Shown: positions 1 to 9,794 of the stretch, piece after piece
How positions within the stretch are numbered: the first letter of the stretch is position 1
Layout: each line of letters starts with the position of its first letter
Assembly: GCF_007833795.1 (NCBI RefSeq)
Contig: NZ_CP032702.1
Span: 2,852,001-2,916,000, forward strand
Origin: Candidatus Pantoea soli
GTDB lineage: Bacteria > Pseudomonadota > Gammaproteobacteria > Enterobacterales > Enterobacteriaceae
Direction of reading: 5' to 3'
DNA length: 64,000 nt
The notes under the pieces: generated by a model
Seen by the model: the letters and a program-made list of their open reading frames with translations, nothing else
Told to the model about the DNA's origin: nothing
Databases searched by the model: none
Program-made: the position numbers and the translations under genes

Positions 1-1924
1 TCGCGCCACGCGCTTTCGCCTCTTCCAGATCCATTACATCAGTCTGGATCAGCAGGTTACGACGAATCTGCGCGTTAACACGATCTTCCACTTCACGAAT
101 CTGCTGAGGCTTCATCGCTTCATTGTGTGAAAAGTCGAAACGCAGATATTTATCATTGTTCAGAGAACCTTTCTGGCCAACATGATCGCCCAGCACTTCA
201 CGTAACGCCTCATGCATCAGGTGGGTTGCAGAGTGGTTCAGCACGATACGCGCCCGACGCTCTTCATCCACCTGCGCATGCAGGTTATCACCGACGCGCA
301 GCTGACCGTGGTTCAGCTTACCGATATGGCCGAAGGCTTTGCCATACTTTTGCGTGTCCTGCACGCTAAATTCAGCATTTTGCCCGGTCAGGACGCCGGT
401 ATCGCCCACCTGCCCGCCCGATTCGCCGTAGAATGGCGTTTCGTTGAGGATCACTACCGCATCCTGGCCCGCGCTAATCTGCTCAACCTGCTGGCCATCA
501 ACGAACAGCGCCTGCACGGTCGCATCCAGTTGCAGATGATCATAACCTTTAAATTCGGTCGCTGTATCAAAGCGGATGACGCTGTTGTAATCGGTGCCAA
601 AACCGCTGGCTTCACGGGCACGCTGGCGCTGCTGCTCCATTGCGGCTTCGAAGCCGGCCTCATCGATTTTCAGGTTACGCTCGCGGCAGACATCCGCCGT
701 CAGATCCGCCGGGAAACCGAACGTATCATAGAGGCGGAACACGGTTTCGCCATCCAGCGTATCGCCTTTCAGATTAGCCAGTTCCTCATCCAGCAACGCC
801 AGACCGCGTTCAAGGGTTTTGGCAAACTGCTCTTCTTCATTCTTCAGCGCATTTTCTACGTGCTTTTGCTGGCGCTTCAGATCGTCGCCGGCAGCGCCCA
901 TGACCTCAATCAGCGGCGCAACCAGTTTATAGAAGAAGGCTTCTTTAGCACCCAGCATGTTACCGTGGCGCACAGCGCGGCGAATGATGCGACGCAGCAC
1001 ATAACCCCGGTTTTCGTTCGAAGGAATGACGCCGTCAGCAATCAGGAAGGCGCAGGAACGAATGTGGTCTGCAATAACGCGCAGCGATTTGTTGCTCAGA
1101 TCGGTCGCGCCAGTGACCTCGGCCACTGCCTTGATCAGTTTCGCAAACAGGTCAATTTCGTAGTTGGAGTTAACGTGCTGCAGTACCGCAGCAATACGCT
1201 CCAGCCCCATACCGGTATCAACAGAAGGCTTAGGCAGCGGCTCCATAGTGCCATCCGCCTGACGGTTGAACTGCATGAACACGATGTTCCAGATCTCGAT
1301 ATAGCGATCGCCATCTTCTTCCGGGCTGCCCGGCGGGCCACCCCAGATATGGTCGCCGTGATCGTAGAAGATTTCCGTGCAGGGACCGCAGGGGCCGGTA
1401 TCACCCATCTGCCAGAAGTTGTCTGAGGCATACGCACTGCCTTTGTTATCGCCGATGCGAATAATACGCTCACGCGGTACGCCGATATCGTTAGCCCAGA
1501 TGTCGAAAGCTTCGTCGTCGGTTTCATACACGGTCACCCACAGACGCTCTTTCGGCAGCTTAAACCACTGCTCACCCGTCAGCAGTTCCCAGGCATAAGC
1601 AATGGCTTCTTTCTTGAAGTAGTCACCAAAACTGAAGTTGCCCAGCATTTCAAAGAAGGTGTGGTGGCGTGCTGTATAGCCCACGTTTTCCAGATCGTTA
1701 TGTTTACCACCGGCGCGTACGCAGCGCTGTGACGTCGTGGCGCGCGCATAGTCACGCTTATCCTGACCCAGGAAGACGTCTTTAAACTGCACCATCCCCG
1801 CATTGGTAAACAGCAGCGTCGGGTCGTTGTTTGGTACGAGGGAGCTGCTGGCTACAACCTGATGTCCCTTGCTATGAAAAAAGTCGAGAAACGCTTGACG
1901 GATCTCAGCAGTGCTCTTGCTCAT
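1..1924 (-). CDS. alaS: alanyl-tRNA synthetase, 3' end beyond window
   Basis: Class II synthetase that charges tRNA-Ala in the cytoplasm and edits mischarged Ser/Gly-tRNA. The visible 641 codons begin [16 protein letters not shown] and include the class II segment [20 protein letters not shown] and, near nt 210-235, the editing-site HxxxH (HSATH). E. coli AlaS is 876 residues, so the aminoacylation domain and most of the editing domain are here while the C-Ala dimerisation region lies past the left edge. An AGGA sits 5 nt before the ATG. It lies downstream of recA and recX on the same strand, the usual enterobacterial order. Confidence 0.97.
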   Translation of the reverse strand, partial: MSKSTAEIRQAFLDFFHSKGHQVVASSSLVPNNDPTLLFTNAGMVQFKDVFLGQDKRDYARATTSQRCVRAGGKHNDLENVGYTARHHTFFEMLGNFSFGDYFKKEAIAYAWELLTGEQWFKLPKERLWVTVYETDDEAFDIWANDIGVPRERIIRIGDNKGSAYASDNFWQMGDTGPCGPCTEIFYDHGDHIWGGPPGSPEEDGDRYIEIWNIVFMQFNRQADGTMEPLPKPSVDTGMGLERIAAVLQHVNSNYEIDLFAKLIKAVAEVTGATDLSNKSLRVIADHIRSCAFLIADGVIPSNENRGYVLRRIIRRAVRHGNMLGAKEAFFYKLVAPLIEVMGAAGDDLKRQQKHVENALKNEEEQFAKTLERGLALLDEELANLKGDTLDGETVFRLYDTFGFPADLTADVCRERNLKIDEAGFEAAMEQQRQRAREASGFGTDYNSVIRFDTATEFKGYDHLQLDATVQALFVDGQQVEQISAGQDAVVILNETPFYGESGGQVGDTGVLTGQNAEFSVQDTQKYGKAFGHIGKLNHGQLRVGDNLHAQVDEERRARIVLNHSATHLMHEALREVLGDHVGQKGSLNNDKYLRFDFSHNEAMKPQQIREVEDRVNAQIRRNLLIQTDVMDLEEAKARGA

Positions 1925-2059
1925 AAAATTCCTGGAATCACGCTAACGAACGTTCCCTTTCGCTGGCAAACCGCATGCGTCCGGCCCACCGCTGACTAAG
2001 GAACAAAAAGTGGGAATAAGATAAATTTTCTTCAATGGGAAGTAAAACCCCCATCGCTT

Positions 2060-2575
2060 TCAGTCGTCAATATTTCTGAAAATCGCCTGAATATCTTCCA
2101 TCATAAAGCCCTTCGACATCAGAAAGCGTTGAACTTTGCTTTTTTCCGCCCAGCTTTGCGGCAGCGGCTCACCAAATTTACGCCGGGCGACATCTGCCGC
2201 GCACCGGGTCCAGTCAACCTCCGTTTCCGCCAGCGCCTGATTGATCGCTTCGCGATCAATCCCCTTCTGCTGCAGCTCCATTCTGACCCGCTGCGGACCA
2301 TAACCTTTGCGGGCCCGGCTCTGAATAAAGCGCTCAGTAAAGCGCTGGTCATTAAGCCAGCTGTTTTCCTGGCACCAGTCCAGTACTTTTTCCAGCAGTT
2401 CGTCCGGAATGGGCACGTTTTCCTGCTGATTCAGATACGCTGCGCGCTGTCCGGAGAGCTGCAGCTTGCGTTTCAGTTCATCCCGGCTGTGGTCGCGCTG
2501 TGAAAGTATCCGCATGGCGCGATCCAGCAAACGGGAAAATGTCGGCACCGGTGCCGCTGGAGATGGGGTTGACAT
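2060..2575 (-). CDS. recX: recombination regulatory protein RecX
   Basis: Small cytoplasmic modulator that binds RecA filaments and blocks their extension, limiting recombination and SOS induction. The 171-residue product is near the family length (166 in E. coli) and is built of the family's three-helix repeats, with LLDRAMRILSQRDHSRDELKRKL near the N terminus and GYGPQRVRMELQQKGID in the middle. It follows recA by 108 nt, which hold a terminator hairpin. RecX is therefore probably made mainly by read-through from the SOS-controlled recA promoter. Confidence 0.95.
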   Translation of the reverse strand: MSTPSPAAPVPTFSRLLDRAMRILSQRDHSRDELKRKLQLSGQRAAYLNQQENVPIPDELLEKVLDWCQENSWLNDQRFTERFIQSRARKGYGPQRVRMELQQKGIDREAINQALAETEVDWTRCAADVARRKFGEPLPQSWAEKSKVQRFLMSKGFMMEDIQAIFRNIDD

Positions 2576-2652
2576 AAGTTACACCTTGTTATGACTGGCA
2601 TGCAGGGTAAAACAGGAAAACAGCGAGAGGAAGTGCAGGCGGGAAAAAGCAA

Positions 2653-2676
2653 AACGGGAGCATCGCTGCTCCCGTT
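2653..2676 (-). terminator. recA-recX intergenic terminator
   Basis: Inverted repeat AACGGGAGCA / TGCTCCCGTT (10 bp, 4-nt loop). On the minus strand it is followed by TTTTGCTTTTT, as in an intrinsic terminator. It lies just after the recA stop and before recX, where E. coli also has an attenuating terminator. Confidence 0.8.
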
Positions 2677-2683
2677 GGATATA

Positions 2684-3790
<1,107 letters not shown>

Positions 3791-3819
3791 TCAGATGCCC
3801 GCTCGTTCTGTTGGTGCTA

Positions 3820-3847
3820 ATTATACTGTATAGTCATACAGTATCAA
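3820..3847 (-). promoter_or_regulatory. recA promoter overlapping the SOS box
   Basis: Reading the minus strand, TTGATA (3842-3847) and TATAAT (3820-3825) are separated by 16 nt. This matches the layout of the E. coli recA promoter, in which the LexA operator fills the spacer. The TATAAT lies about 65 nt before the recA ATG. Confidence 0.88.
3824..3843 (-). promoter_or_regulatory. LexA-binding SOS box
   Basis: The 20-nt site reads TACTGTATGACTATACAGTA on the minus strand. It fits the CTGT-N8-ACAG consensus exactly and differs by only two bases from the E. coli recA operator as I recall it. Repression should be lifted by RecA-stimulated LexA cleavage. Confidence 0.95.
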
Positions 3848-3849
3848 GC

Positions 3850-4344
3850 TTAATTTGTCAGAAATTCATCCAGCAGCGTCTGCAGGGCAAAGCCGACTGA
3901 CTGGCGCCGTACCGCGTCACGATCGCCTTTAAAAACCTGCAGTTGCGTGACCGTACGCTGCGCCGGTCCCGCAATGGCAAACCAGACGCTGCCCACAGGT
4001 TTTTCAGGCGTGCCGCCGTCTGGCCCGGCAATGCCGCTTACGGCAATCGCATAGTCCGCACCGGCAGCCTTGCGTGCGCCGTTGGCCATCTCCTGTACTG
4101 TCTGCTCACTGACTGCGCCGTACTGTGCCAGCGTGCCGGCCTGCACACCCACCAGCTGCTGCTTGGCTTCATTGCTGTACGTCACGAAGCCGCGCTCAAA
4201 CCAGGCAGAGCTGCCGCTGATATCGGTAAACACCTTGGCAATCCAGCCTCCGGTGCAGGATTCTGCTGCCGTCACGGTAGCCTGCCGTTGTGTCAACTGT
4301 TCGCCAATCTGCCGGCTTAACCGCTGTAGTGCCTGATCGTTCAT
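3850..4344 (-). CDS. pncC: nicotinamide-nucleotide amidohydrolase PncC (CinA C-terminal family)
   Basis: Deamidates nicotinamide mononucleotide to nicotinic acid mononucleotide, recycling the NMN released by DNA ligase. The 164-residue protein consists only of the CinA C-terminal domain. The family signature AAESCTGGWIAK is at residues 27-38, with Ser29 the presumed nucleophile, and VSGIAGPDGG is in the second half. It lacks the N-terminal MoCF-like domain of full CinA, as does E. coli PncC. It lies directly upstream of recA on the same strand but is separated from it by recA's own promoter. Confidence 0.93.
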   Translation of the reverse strand: MNDQALQRLSRQIGEQLTQRQATVTAAESCTGGWIAKVFTDISGSSAWFERGFVTYSNEAKQQLVGVQAGTLAQYGAVSEQTVQEMANGARKAAGADYAIAVSGIAGPDGGTPEKPVGSVWFAIAGPAQRTVTQLQVFKGDRDAVRRQSVGFALQTLLDEFLTN

Positions 4345-4446
4345 CGCCCTCTCCTGTTCTGGCGCTTAACGTTAACAGTAAATGGTGCGGCAAAAAGCTC
4401 TTTTCAACGGCGCGCGGCTTTTTTTGCGCGCCCGGTTCCGGCATCT

Positions 4447-5223
4447 TCAGCGCGTTTTCACCGCCACCATAAACAGACGCGGGAAGGCCAGCAAAACCTG
4501 ACCATCACTGCGCGCCGGATAGGCCGAGGTTAATGCCTGATGATATTCATGCAGAAAGTCGCTCTGCTGCTTCTCATCCAGGCTTGCCAGGTACGGACGC
4601 AGTCCGGTGGCGCGCAGCCAGGTAATAATCGCCTGTGCATCCGCCATGGGGTGATAGTAGGTGGTACGCCAGATATCTACCTGACAACCTGCATCACTTA
4701 ATAAATCATAGTAGCGATCGGCAGAAAGCAAGCGCTTACGCTCTGCGGTCTCTGCCGGAATACAGGGTTGCCAGCGTGCCAGCGCGGCAGTTTCGCGCAT
4801 TACGCGGTGGGAAGGTTCATCCAGGTTATCCGGCATCTGAATCGCCAGCACCCCGCCCCCGGCCAGTTGGCTGACCAGATGCGGCAACAGTACAGGATGA
4901 TCGGTCAGCCACTGCAGAGACGCGTTGGCATAAATCACCTGCTGCGGCTGCGTTGCCTGCCAGCGGCGGATATCCGCCAGCTGGAACTCACAGTCAGGTA
5001 ATCGCTCACGTGCCTGCATCAGCATGGCTTCTGAGCTGTCGATACCGGTGATACGCGCGTGCGGCCATTTCTGCGCCAGGAGTTCCGTACTGTTGCCGGG
5101 ACCACAGCCCAGATCGGCGGCGGTGTGAACCTCATCAAGCGGGATACGCGCCAGCAACTCGCGCGCGGGCCGGGTACGTTCTGATTCAAACTGACGATAC
5201 AGCTGGGGGTTCCAGTCTTGCAT
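4447..5223 (-). CDS. tam: trans-aconitate 2-methyltransferase
   Basis: SAM-dependent methyltransferase that esterifies trans-aconitate, a spontaneous inhibitor derived from the citrate cycle. The SAM-binding motif [11 protein letters not shown] is at residues 36-45. The body follows E. coli Tam, including [29 protein letters not shown] [12 protein letters not shown] and the end [13 protein letters not shown]. The ATG at 5223 ([12 protein letters not shown]) matches the family start and has AGGAG upstream; an in-frame ATG 26 codons earlier would add an unrelated extension. E. coli keeps tam elsewhere in the chromosome, so its place here is lineage-specific. Confidence 0.9.
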   Translation of the reverse strand: MQDWNPQLYRQFESERTRPARELLARIPLDEVHTAADLGCGPGNSTELLAQKWPHARITGIDSSEAMLMQARERLPDCEFQLADIRRWQATQPQQVIYANASLQWLTDHPVLLPHLVSQLAGGGVLAIQMPDNLDEPSHRVMRETAALARWQPCIPAETAERKRLLSADRYYDLLSDAGCQVDIWRTTYYHPMADAQAIITWLRATGLRPYLASLDEKQQSDFLHEYHQALTSAYPARSDGQVLLAFPRLFMVAVKTR

Positions 5224-5393
5224 GGCAACGCTCCTGTAGAGTGACAAGAGCTTCACCTTACTCTCATTTATCAGGATAACGGGAAGAGAAATGTGCGACA
5301 TGCGCCAGCATGGGCGCCGTCACGGTTACGCACGGCAGCCAGAAGAAATATAACGCGAAGGGGTATCAGGACGGCTGAAGCGCCGTCCTGGCA

Positions 5394-5729
5394 TCAGTTC
5401 TTTTTCACAAATTCTGATTTGAGCTTCATCGGACCAAAGCCATCGATTTTGCAGTCGATGTTGTGGTCGCCCTCAACCAGACGAATCCCTTTTACTTTTG
5501 TACCGATTTTCAGCGTGGAGGAACTGCCTTTTACTTTCAGATCTTTTACGACCGTCACGCTGTCACCATCGGCCAGCAAATTACCGTTGGCGTCACGTAC
5601 GACAAGGGCATCGCTGCTGTCAGTCTGGCTGGCAGACCAGATGTGTCCGCAGGATGGGCAATTCAGGTTTTCGCCATCCTGCCAGGTGTAATCAGCCTGA
5701 CAGGCCGGGCATGCGGGTAAAGCGCTCAT
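5394..5729 (-). CDS. yjdM: zinc-ribbon protein YjdM (PhnA family)
   Basis: Small cytoplasmic protein of the family once named PhnA for its place beside the phn operon; its biochemical role is not established. The 111-residue product has an N-terminal zinc ribbon (Cys7-x2-Cys10 and Cys24-x2-Cys27) and a C-terminal SH3-like half ([20 protein letters not shown], then [19 protein letters not shown]). That half is almost identical to E. coli YjdM. The ATG at 5729 matches the family start; an upstream in-frame ATG adds 18 unrelated residues. It stands alone here, without phosphonate genes. Confidence 0.93.
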   Translation of the reverse strand: MSALPACPACQADYTWQDGENLNCPSCGHIWSASQTDSSDALVVRDANGNLLADGDSVTVVKDLKVKGSSSTLKIGTKVKGIRLVEGDHNIDCKIDGFGPMKLKSEFVKKN

Positions 5730-5813
5730 AATGGTCCTCAGAGATAAAGCGGCGGAAAGATGACGCCGCAAAAGAGGCGACATCTTATACCCTCACACTT
5801 TATATGGACAGCA

Positions 5814-6896
5814 TTAAAGCATGCCACCCTGACGCGCTTTCGCGACCGCTTCGCCCAGTTGCCACACCGCCATGGCGTAATGTGTACTGTGGTTGTACCG
5901 CGTAATCACGTAAAAGTTTGGCAGGCCGTACCAGTACTGATAGCTGGTGCCAAGGTCAAGACGCAGCAGGCTGGCCTGGTTGTTCCCCTGCAGCGATCCC
6001 TGCGGTGACAGACCATTCGCCGCCAGTGTGCTGACCGGATAGAGCGTCTTAAAGCCGTTTTCCAGCCCCGGAGCCTGACCGCTGGCGGGCACGGCCACGG
6101 TCTGACCAGCGCGCCAGCCATGCTCTTTAAAGTAGTTGGCGACGCTGCCAATGGCGTCCACCGGATCCCACAGGTTAATGTGCCCGTCCCCGTTGAAATC
6201 AACAGCATACTGCTTATAGGACGAAGGCATAAACTGCCCATACCCCATCGCCCCGGCAAATGAACCGCGCAGATCCAGAGGGTCATCCTGTTCAGTACGG
6301 GCCATCAGCAGGAAGGTTTCCAGCTCACTGCTGAAATACGCCGCGCGGCGTGGATAGCTGAACGAGAGCGTCGCCAGCGCATCCAGCAGACGGGTTTTCC
6401 CCATCACCCGGCCCCAGCGCGTTTCCACACCAATGATGCCGACGATAATTTCCGGCGGCACGCCATATACCTGCTGCGCACGCTGCAGCGCATCCTGATA
6501 CTGATTCCAGAAAGCGACCCCGTTTTGCACGTTGTCCGGCGTAATGAATTTATTACGGTAGCGAATCCAGGCACCATTTGGTCCGGCTGGCGGAGTATAG
6601 GAGGGTGCCTGCTGGTCCATCAGACGCAGCACGTAATCAAGACGTTTTGCCTGGCCAATGACGGCATGCAGCTGGTCGCGATTAAAGCCGTGTTTTGTCA
6701 CCATCTGGTCGATAAACTGTTCAGCCGCCGGATTGCCGGCAAAATCGCCAAACATCGGCTGAATAGCATGTGAAGGCTCAAGCAGGAATCCCCCTTTCGG
6801 GGCCGGCACAACGGCGGCCTGCTGCTGAGGGGCGGGCTTGCTGCTGCAGGCAGCAAGCAGACAAATTAGCGGAAGAAGAGCAACCTTAAAACGCAT
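5814..6896 (-). CDS. mltB: membrane-bound lytic murein transglycosylase B
   Basis: Outer-membrane lipoprotein that cleaves the MurNAc-GlcNAc bond of peptidoglycan with formation of 1,6-anhydroMurNAc. A signal peptide ends in the lipobox LLAAC, giving Cys17 as the lipidated residue. The family 103 catalytic segment IIGVETRWGRVMGK contains Glu158, and GAMGYGQFMPSSYKQYAVDFNGDG follows, matching the EF-hand-like metal site of Slt35/MltB. The length of 360 is normal. In this lineage mltB directly precedes mutS, and the broken native mutS start is found 332 nt upstream of it on the opposite strand. Confidence 0.95.
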   Translation of the reverse strand: MRFKVALLPLICLLAACSSKPAPQQQAAVVPAPKGGFLLEPSHAIQPMFGDFAGNPAAEQFIDQMVTKHGFNRDQLHAVIGQAKRLDYVLRLMDQQAPSYTPPAGPNGAWIRYRNKFITPDNVQNGVAFWNQYQDALQRAQQVYGVPPEIIVGIIGVETRWGRVMGKTRLLDALATLSFSYPRRAAYFSSELETFLLMARTEQDDPLDLRGSFAGAMGYGQFMPSSYKQYAVDFNGDGHINLWDPVDAIGSVANYFKEHGWRAGQTVAVPASGQAPGLENGFKTLYPVSTLAANGLSPQGSLQGNNQASLLRLDLGTSYQYWYGLPNFYVITRYNHSTHYAMAVWQLGEAVAKARQGGML

Positions 6897-7228
6897 CGGA
6901 TATCCATCAGCCAGGTAAAACCAGAAGCCGTCATGGTAATCGTTCAGCGAAACGACTTACAGAGCAATGTATTAAATTTACATCCGTTTTCGTGGGATGC
7001 TTCCCGCTTAGCGCACCATTTTGCGATACCGTTCCAGACTTTACTTTTTGCTGCAGAATGGGGTTTTTGCTGCGCCCGGCAATTTGTTATGGTCAGCAGC
7101 CAGAAATGCCAGTGTCGGGTGAAGCCGCCGCCGCAAAAATGGTAACATCTGCCCTTTCGTTATCTGCCCGTGGGGTAACGGTGTATCCCGGCTGCACTGA
7201 CCAGCCCCGGTAAGGAAAAGAGTACAGA
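6897..7228. promoter_or_regulatory. mltB-mutS divergent intergenic region, original mutS promoter region
   Basis: 332 nt between the start of mltB and the displaced native mutS start. I see no gene in it. By position it should hold the promoters of mltB and of the native mutS. Separated pairs such as TTTTTG...TATGGT near 7060-7095 are possible but not convincing. Because the island sits after it, any mutS promoter here now reads into island DNA. Confidence 0.45.
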
Positions 7229-7315
7229 GTGAGTGAGAACACGATGAAAGGAGCAGAGCCGATGGACTTCAGCGCCCATACGCCCATGATGCATTGGTGT
7301 GATGTAACTGATTAA
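7229..7315 (+). pseudogene. mutS: displaced native 5' end of mutS, cut by island insertion
   Basis: An open frame from GTG (7229) reads SENTMKGAEP and then MDFSAHTPMM, which matches the MutS N terminus (MutS here: [14 protein letters not shown]). After ATGATGCA (7286-7293) the homology ends and the frame runs HWCDVTD to a stop at 7313-7315. AAAGGAG lies 9 nt before the internal ATG at 7262 and AAGGA lies upstream of the GTG, so the original gene had good ribosome-binding sites. The rest of mutS lies 28.4 kb to the right, now with a different start. This is the left junction of the island. Confidence 0.85.
7286..7293 (+). other. attL core (left attachment half-site)
   Basis: ATGATGCA, the last bases shared with mutS before the left junction; the neighbouring bases (cgccc / ttgg) differ from the right copy. 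The true crossover segment lies within or just left of this 8-mer. Confidence 0.65.
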
Positions 7316-7344
7316 TAACGGTTATTTTCCACTAAATTATAAAA

Positions 7345-7374
7345 GCTACATTTTAACCTACACTTATTTAAGTG
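7345..7374 (+). repeat. left arm-type repeat of the island
   Basis: GCTACATTTTAACCTACACTTA (7345-7366) matches the copy at 35577-35598 with two mismatches in 22. It overlaps the small palindrome CACTTA-TT-TAAGTG (7361-7374). Its place just inside the island end is that expected of an integrase or excisionase arm-binding site. Confidence 0.65.
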
Positions 7375-7461
7375 TCTGATTTTACGATTATTGTTTGCTG
7401 TCCTCATCCAGCATTATAATCCCTCTGTTTTTCCATCCCTCTAATAACACAGGGCATCTCC

Positions 7462-8079
7462 ATGAGCCGATACCATGTATCCAGCAGTGAAGGCCAGTAT
7501 GAGAAAGAATCCGGCGAGCAAGTTTTGGCTAACAAGCTGGGAATCGCTACTTCTGATGAGATGAATGAGGCTGAACTTGTCCTGTTAGAACAACTCTACC
7601 AGTCCGTTTTTGAAGAACAGTTCCCGGAAGGACAGCTCAGCGTAGCCCTGCTAAAAAGCTGGCACCGCCGCTGGTTAGGTAACATCTACGAGTGGGCTGG
7701 ACACGAAAGAACAGTCAATATCAGCAAAGGCGGCTTTATGTTTGCCCCCTCAGCGCAGTTGCCAAAACTGCTGAACGAATTCGACAGCAAGTATCTGGCT
7801 CAATACACGCCATGTAGCGGTATGGACGAAGAACAACTCATCACCGCTATCGCCATAACTCATGTCGAGTTGATACTCATCCACCCATTCAGAGAGGGAA
7901 ATGGACGCCTGTCGCGACTGCTAGCCGACGTGATGGCCGTTCAGGGAGGGTACAAACCGCTGGATTATCAAAGCTGGGAGCAAAACAAAACCCAGTATAT
8001 ATCGGCTATTCATGCAGGCCTATCAATGGACTACGAGCCGATGAAACACTGGGTCAGTAAGGCATTAAGAAAGGATTAG
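7462..8079 (+). CDS. fic: Fic-domain AMP-transferase (toxin)
   Basis: Fic enzymes transfer AMP, or another nucleoside phosphate, from a nucleotide onto Ser/Thr/Tyr of target proteins; bacterial class I Fic toxins AMPylate DNA gyrase and topoisomerase IV. The complete active-site motif HPFREGNGR is at residues 141-149, with His141 the general base and the anion-binding GNGR intact, so the enzyme should be active. The 205-residue protein has no C-terminal HTH or secretion domain. Its stop overlaps the stop of a small convergent gene that looks like its antitoxin. It is the first gene inside the left island end. Target unknown. Confidence 0.9.
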   Translation: MSRYHVSSSEGQYEKESGEQVLANKLGIATSDEMNEAELVLLEQLYQSVFEEQFPEGQLSVALLKSWHRRWLGNIYEWAGHERTVNISKGGFMFAPSAQLPKLLNEFDSKYLAQYTPCSGMDEEQLITAIAITHVELILIHPFREGNGRLSRLLADVMAVQGGYKPLDYQSWEQNKTQYISAIHAGLSMDYEPMKHWVSKALRKD

Positions 8080-8243
8080 GCAAGGCGAAGATGGGCGAAC
8101 TTTTTGCGTGCGGCTTCCAGCGAAGCTTCAACCCTGGCGGAAGGCTGGCCTGTTTCAACAGCCGTTGACGTCGCCACAGAACGCACAATGTCTGTACGAG
8201 ACGGTTTTACATAACCTACCTGCGTTTTTTTGTTGTTGCTCAT
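8076..8243 (-). CDS. small VbhA-like Fic antitoxin candidate
   Basis: A 55-residue frame, with CAGGAG 5 nt before its ATG, that converges on fic and shares 4 nt with its 3' end. Class I Fic antitoxins (VbhA, YhfG) inhibit Fic by an alpha helix with (S/T)xxxE(G/N). Here RSVATSTAVETGQPS aligns with the VbhA helix RNALASQRLEGLEPD, placing Ser26-x3-Glu30 at the inhibitory positions; the usual Gly/Asn after Glu is Thr31. The rest is basic and polar. Convergent placement is unusual, since fic antitoxin genes normally precede fic on the same strand. The function is inferred from the motif and the neighbour. Confidence 0.6.
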   Translation of the reverse strand: MSNNKKTQVGYVKPSRTDIVRSVATSTAVETGQPSARVEASLEAARKKFAHLRLA

Positions 8244-8579
8244 AGCGACTCCTGATTAACAAATTCACTGATTACATTATATCAACGATGACAGAGAACT
8301 GCATGCCCCTGGTAACGACTTCGGTAAACGCTGCTTCTCTGACAACAGAGTGTGAGCAAAACCACCAGGGTGCTCCGCACTGGTTCAGACCTTTTTAACG
8401 ATAAAAATTTCGTATAATGAGCAGCACATCTTTTGACTTTTCCTGTGCCTGATGGCTAAAAATGCCAGTCAATCTCTGTAGTTTCCTTGCTATTCACACC
8501 ATGACATCCCCCCGCCTAACCATTACAATCTCTCTTTGTTTTTTGCGGGCTGGTTTGCAGTTTTCTGGGGGTAATGATA
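8244..8579 (+). promoter_or_regulatory. BREX upstream region with candidate sigma70 -10
   Basis: 336 nt between the antitoxin start and brxA with no gene that I can support. A perfect TATAAT lies at 8413-8418 with only weak -35 matches upstream. TTGACT (8433-8438) is a second possible -35, with CTAAAA 17 nt on. The strip CTGGGGG (8565-8571) serves as ribosome-binding site for brxA. The region presumably carries the promoter of the brxABC-pglX unit and, on the other strand, that of the antitoxin. Confidence 0.45.
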
Positions 8580-9185
8580 ATGATGAATAACGACAAAAAA
8601 TGGATTGGGGACCTGCTGGGCGGGCCGCTGATGAGCAAGGAGAGTCGTGTCATTGCGGAACTGATGTTGTCCGACCCGGATGAAAACAGCTGGCAACAAC
8701 AGATCGTTGAGCAGAACATCCTTCAGGCTTCCTCCTCTAATACTGCAAAACGTTATGCAACCACGATCCGGTTGCGCTTGATGATGCTGGATAAAGGCGC
8801 ATGGAGGTTGATTGCGGAAGGGAGTGAGCGGGAACGTGTTCAACTACTGTTTATCGCCCTGATATTGCACTCTCCAATAGTGAAAGATTTTCTGGACGAA
8901 ACGGTGAATGACCTGCGCAGGCAATTTAAAGAGAAATTGCCAAGTGATAGCTGGAGTGAATTTGTTACTAACCACATACGCCAGTACCCAGTGCTTACCA
9001 GTTACTCAGACTCATCCATTACTAAAATGGGTAACAATCTTGTGAAAGCGCTTGCTGAGGTGGGTTATCTCGATACACCGCGCCGTCGCAATCTGCAGCC
9101 ACTTTTTTTATTGCCGGAAACTAAAGAAGTGCTGCAACGCCTTGGGCAACAGGATTTGATTTCTATTCTGGAGGGTAAACGGTGA
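8580..9185 (+). CDS. brxA: BREX protein BrxA (DUF1819)
   Basis: First gene of a type I BREX phage-defence operon. BrxA is a small DUF1819 protein with a winged-helix-like DNA-binding fold in solved homologues and contributes to defence in some but not all BREX systems. About 201 residues, normal for the family, with DLLGGPLMSKESRVIAELML at the N terminus and QPLFLLPETKEVLQRLGQQDLI near the end. Three ATGs compete (8574, 8580, 8583); the GGGGG at 8567-8571 is too close to the first and well spaced for the second. Its TGA overlaps the GTG of brxB by 4 nt, implying coupled translation. Confidence 0.93.
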   Translation: MMNNDKKWIGDLLGGPLMSKESRVIAELMLSDPDENSWQQQIVEQNILQASSSNTAKRYATTIRLRLMMLDKGAWRLIAEGSERERVQLLFIALILHSPIVKDFLDETVNDLRRQFKEKLPSDSWSEFVTNHIRQYPVLTSYSDSSITKMGNNLVKALAEVGYLDTPRRRNLQPLFLLPETKEVLQRLGQQDLISILEGKR

Positions 9186-9784
9186 TCGATCCCGTTCTTG
9201 ACTACCGCCTTTCACAGATTCAGAGCCGCATTGAGGAAGATCGTTTTCTTAAAAATAATGGCTCAGGTAATGAGATTGGTTTCTGGATCTTTGATTACCC
9301 TGCGCAGTATGAACTGCAGGTTCGTGAGCATCTGAAATACCTGCTGCGTAACCTGGAAAAGGATCACCACTTTACGCACCTTAATGTTTTTCAGGTCATT
9401 ATCGATATGTTGACCGAGCGCGGATTGTTTGAACGCGTTTGTCAGCAAGAAGTGAAAGTCGGCCCGGAGGCTCTGAAAAAGCAGCTTGCCGGCCCACTTA
9501 ATCAGAAAAAAATTGCCGATTATATTGCCCAGAAAGTCGATCTTCCTGCACAGGAATTCGTCATTCTTACCGGTATGGGGAATGCCTGGCCGTTAGTTCG
9601 TGGGCATGAACTGATGAGCGCATTGCAGGATGTTATGGGTTTCACTCCTTTATTGATGTTCTACCCTGGCACTTACAGCGGCTATGACCTTTCTCCTTTA
9701 GCAGGTATTGATTCACGTAATTATTATCGCGCCTTCAGACTGGTGCCCGAGCATGGACCAGCGGCAACATTGAATCCTCATTGA
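9182..9784 (+). CDS. brxB: BREX protein BrxB (DUF1788)
   Basis: Small DUF1788 protein required for BREX in the systems tested; its mechanism is unknown. The 200-residue frame begins with GTG inside the last codons of brxA and ends 10 nt before brxC. Recognisable family segments are WIFDYPAQYELQVREHLKYL and QEFVILTGMGNAWPLVRGHEL, followed by PLLMFYPGTYSGYDLSPL, typical of the C-terminal half. Position and order (brxA-brxB-brxC) support the name as strongly as the sequence. Confidence 0.93.
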   Translation: MIDPVLDYRLSQIQSRIEEDRFLKNNGSGNEIGFWIFDYPAQYELQVREHLKYLLRNLEKDHHFTHLNVFQVIIDMLTERGLFERVCQQEVKVGPEALKKQLAGPLNQKKIADYIAQKVDLPAQEFVILTGMGNAWPLVRGHELMSALQDVMGFTPLLMFYPGTYSGYDLSPLAGIDSRNYYRAFRLVPEHGPAATLNPH

Positions 9785-9794
9785 AGAGCACAGC

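Noticed and set aside
212..1426. Long plus-strand open frame (404 codons) opposite alaS
   Set aside because: Antisense shadow of a conserved gene in GC-rich coding DNA; its translation has no recognisable domains and no ribosome-binding site.
5224..5301. 26-residue N-terminal extension of Tam
   Set aside because: No ribosome-binding site and no family similarity; the ATG at 5223 has AGGAG and the expected start.
5367..5390. Hairpin CAGGACGGC / GCCGTCCTG after yjdM as a terminator
   Set aside because: Good stem but no T tract on the minus strand, so not listed as a terminator.
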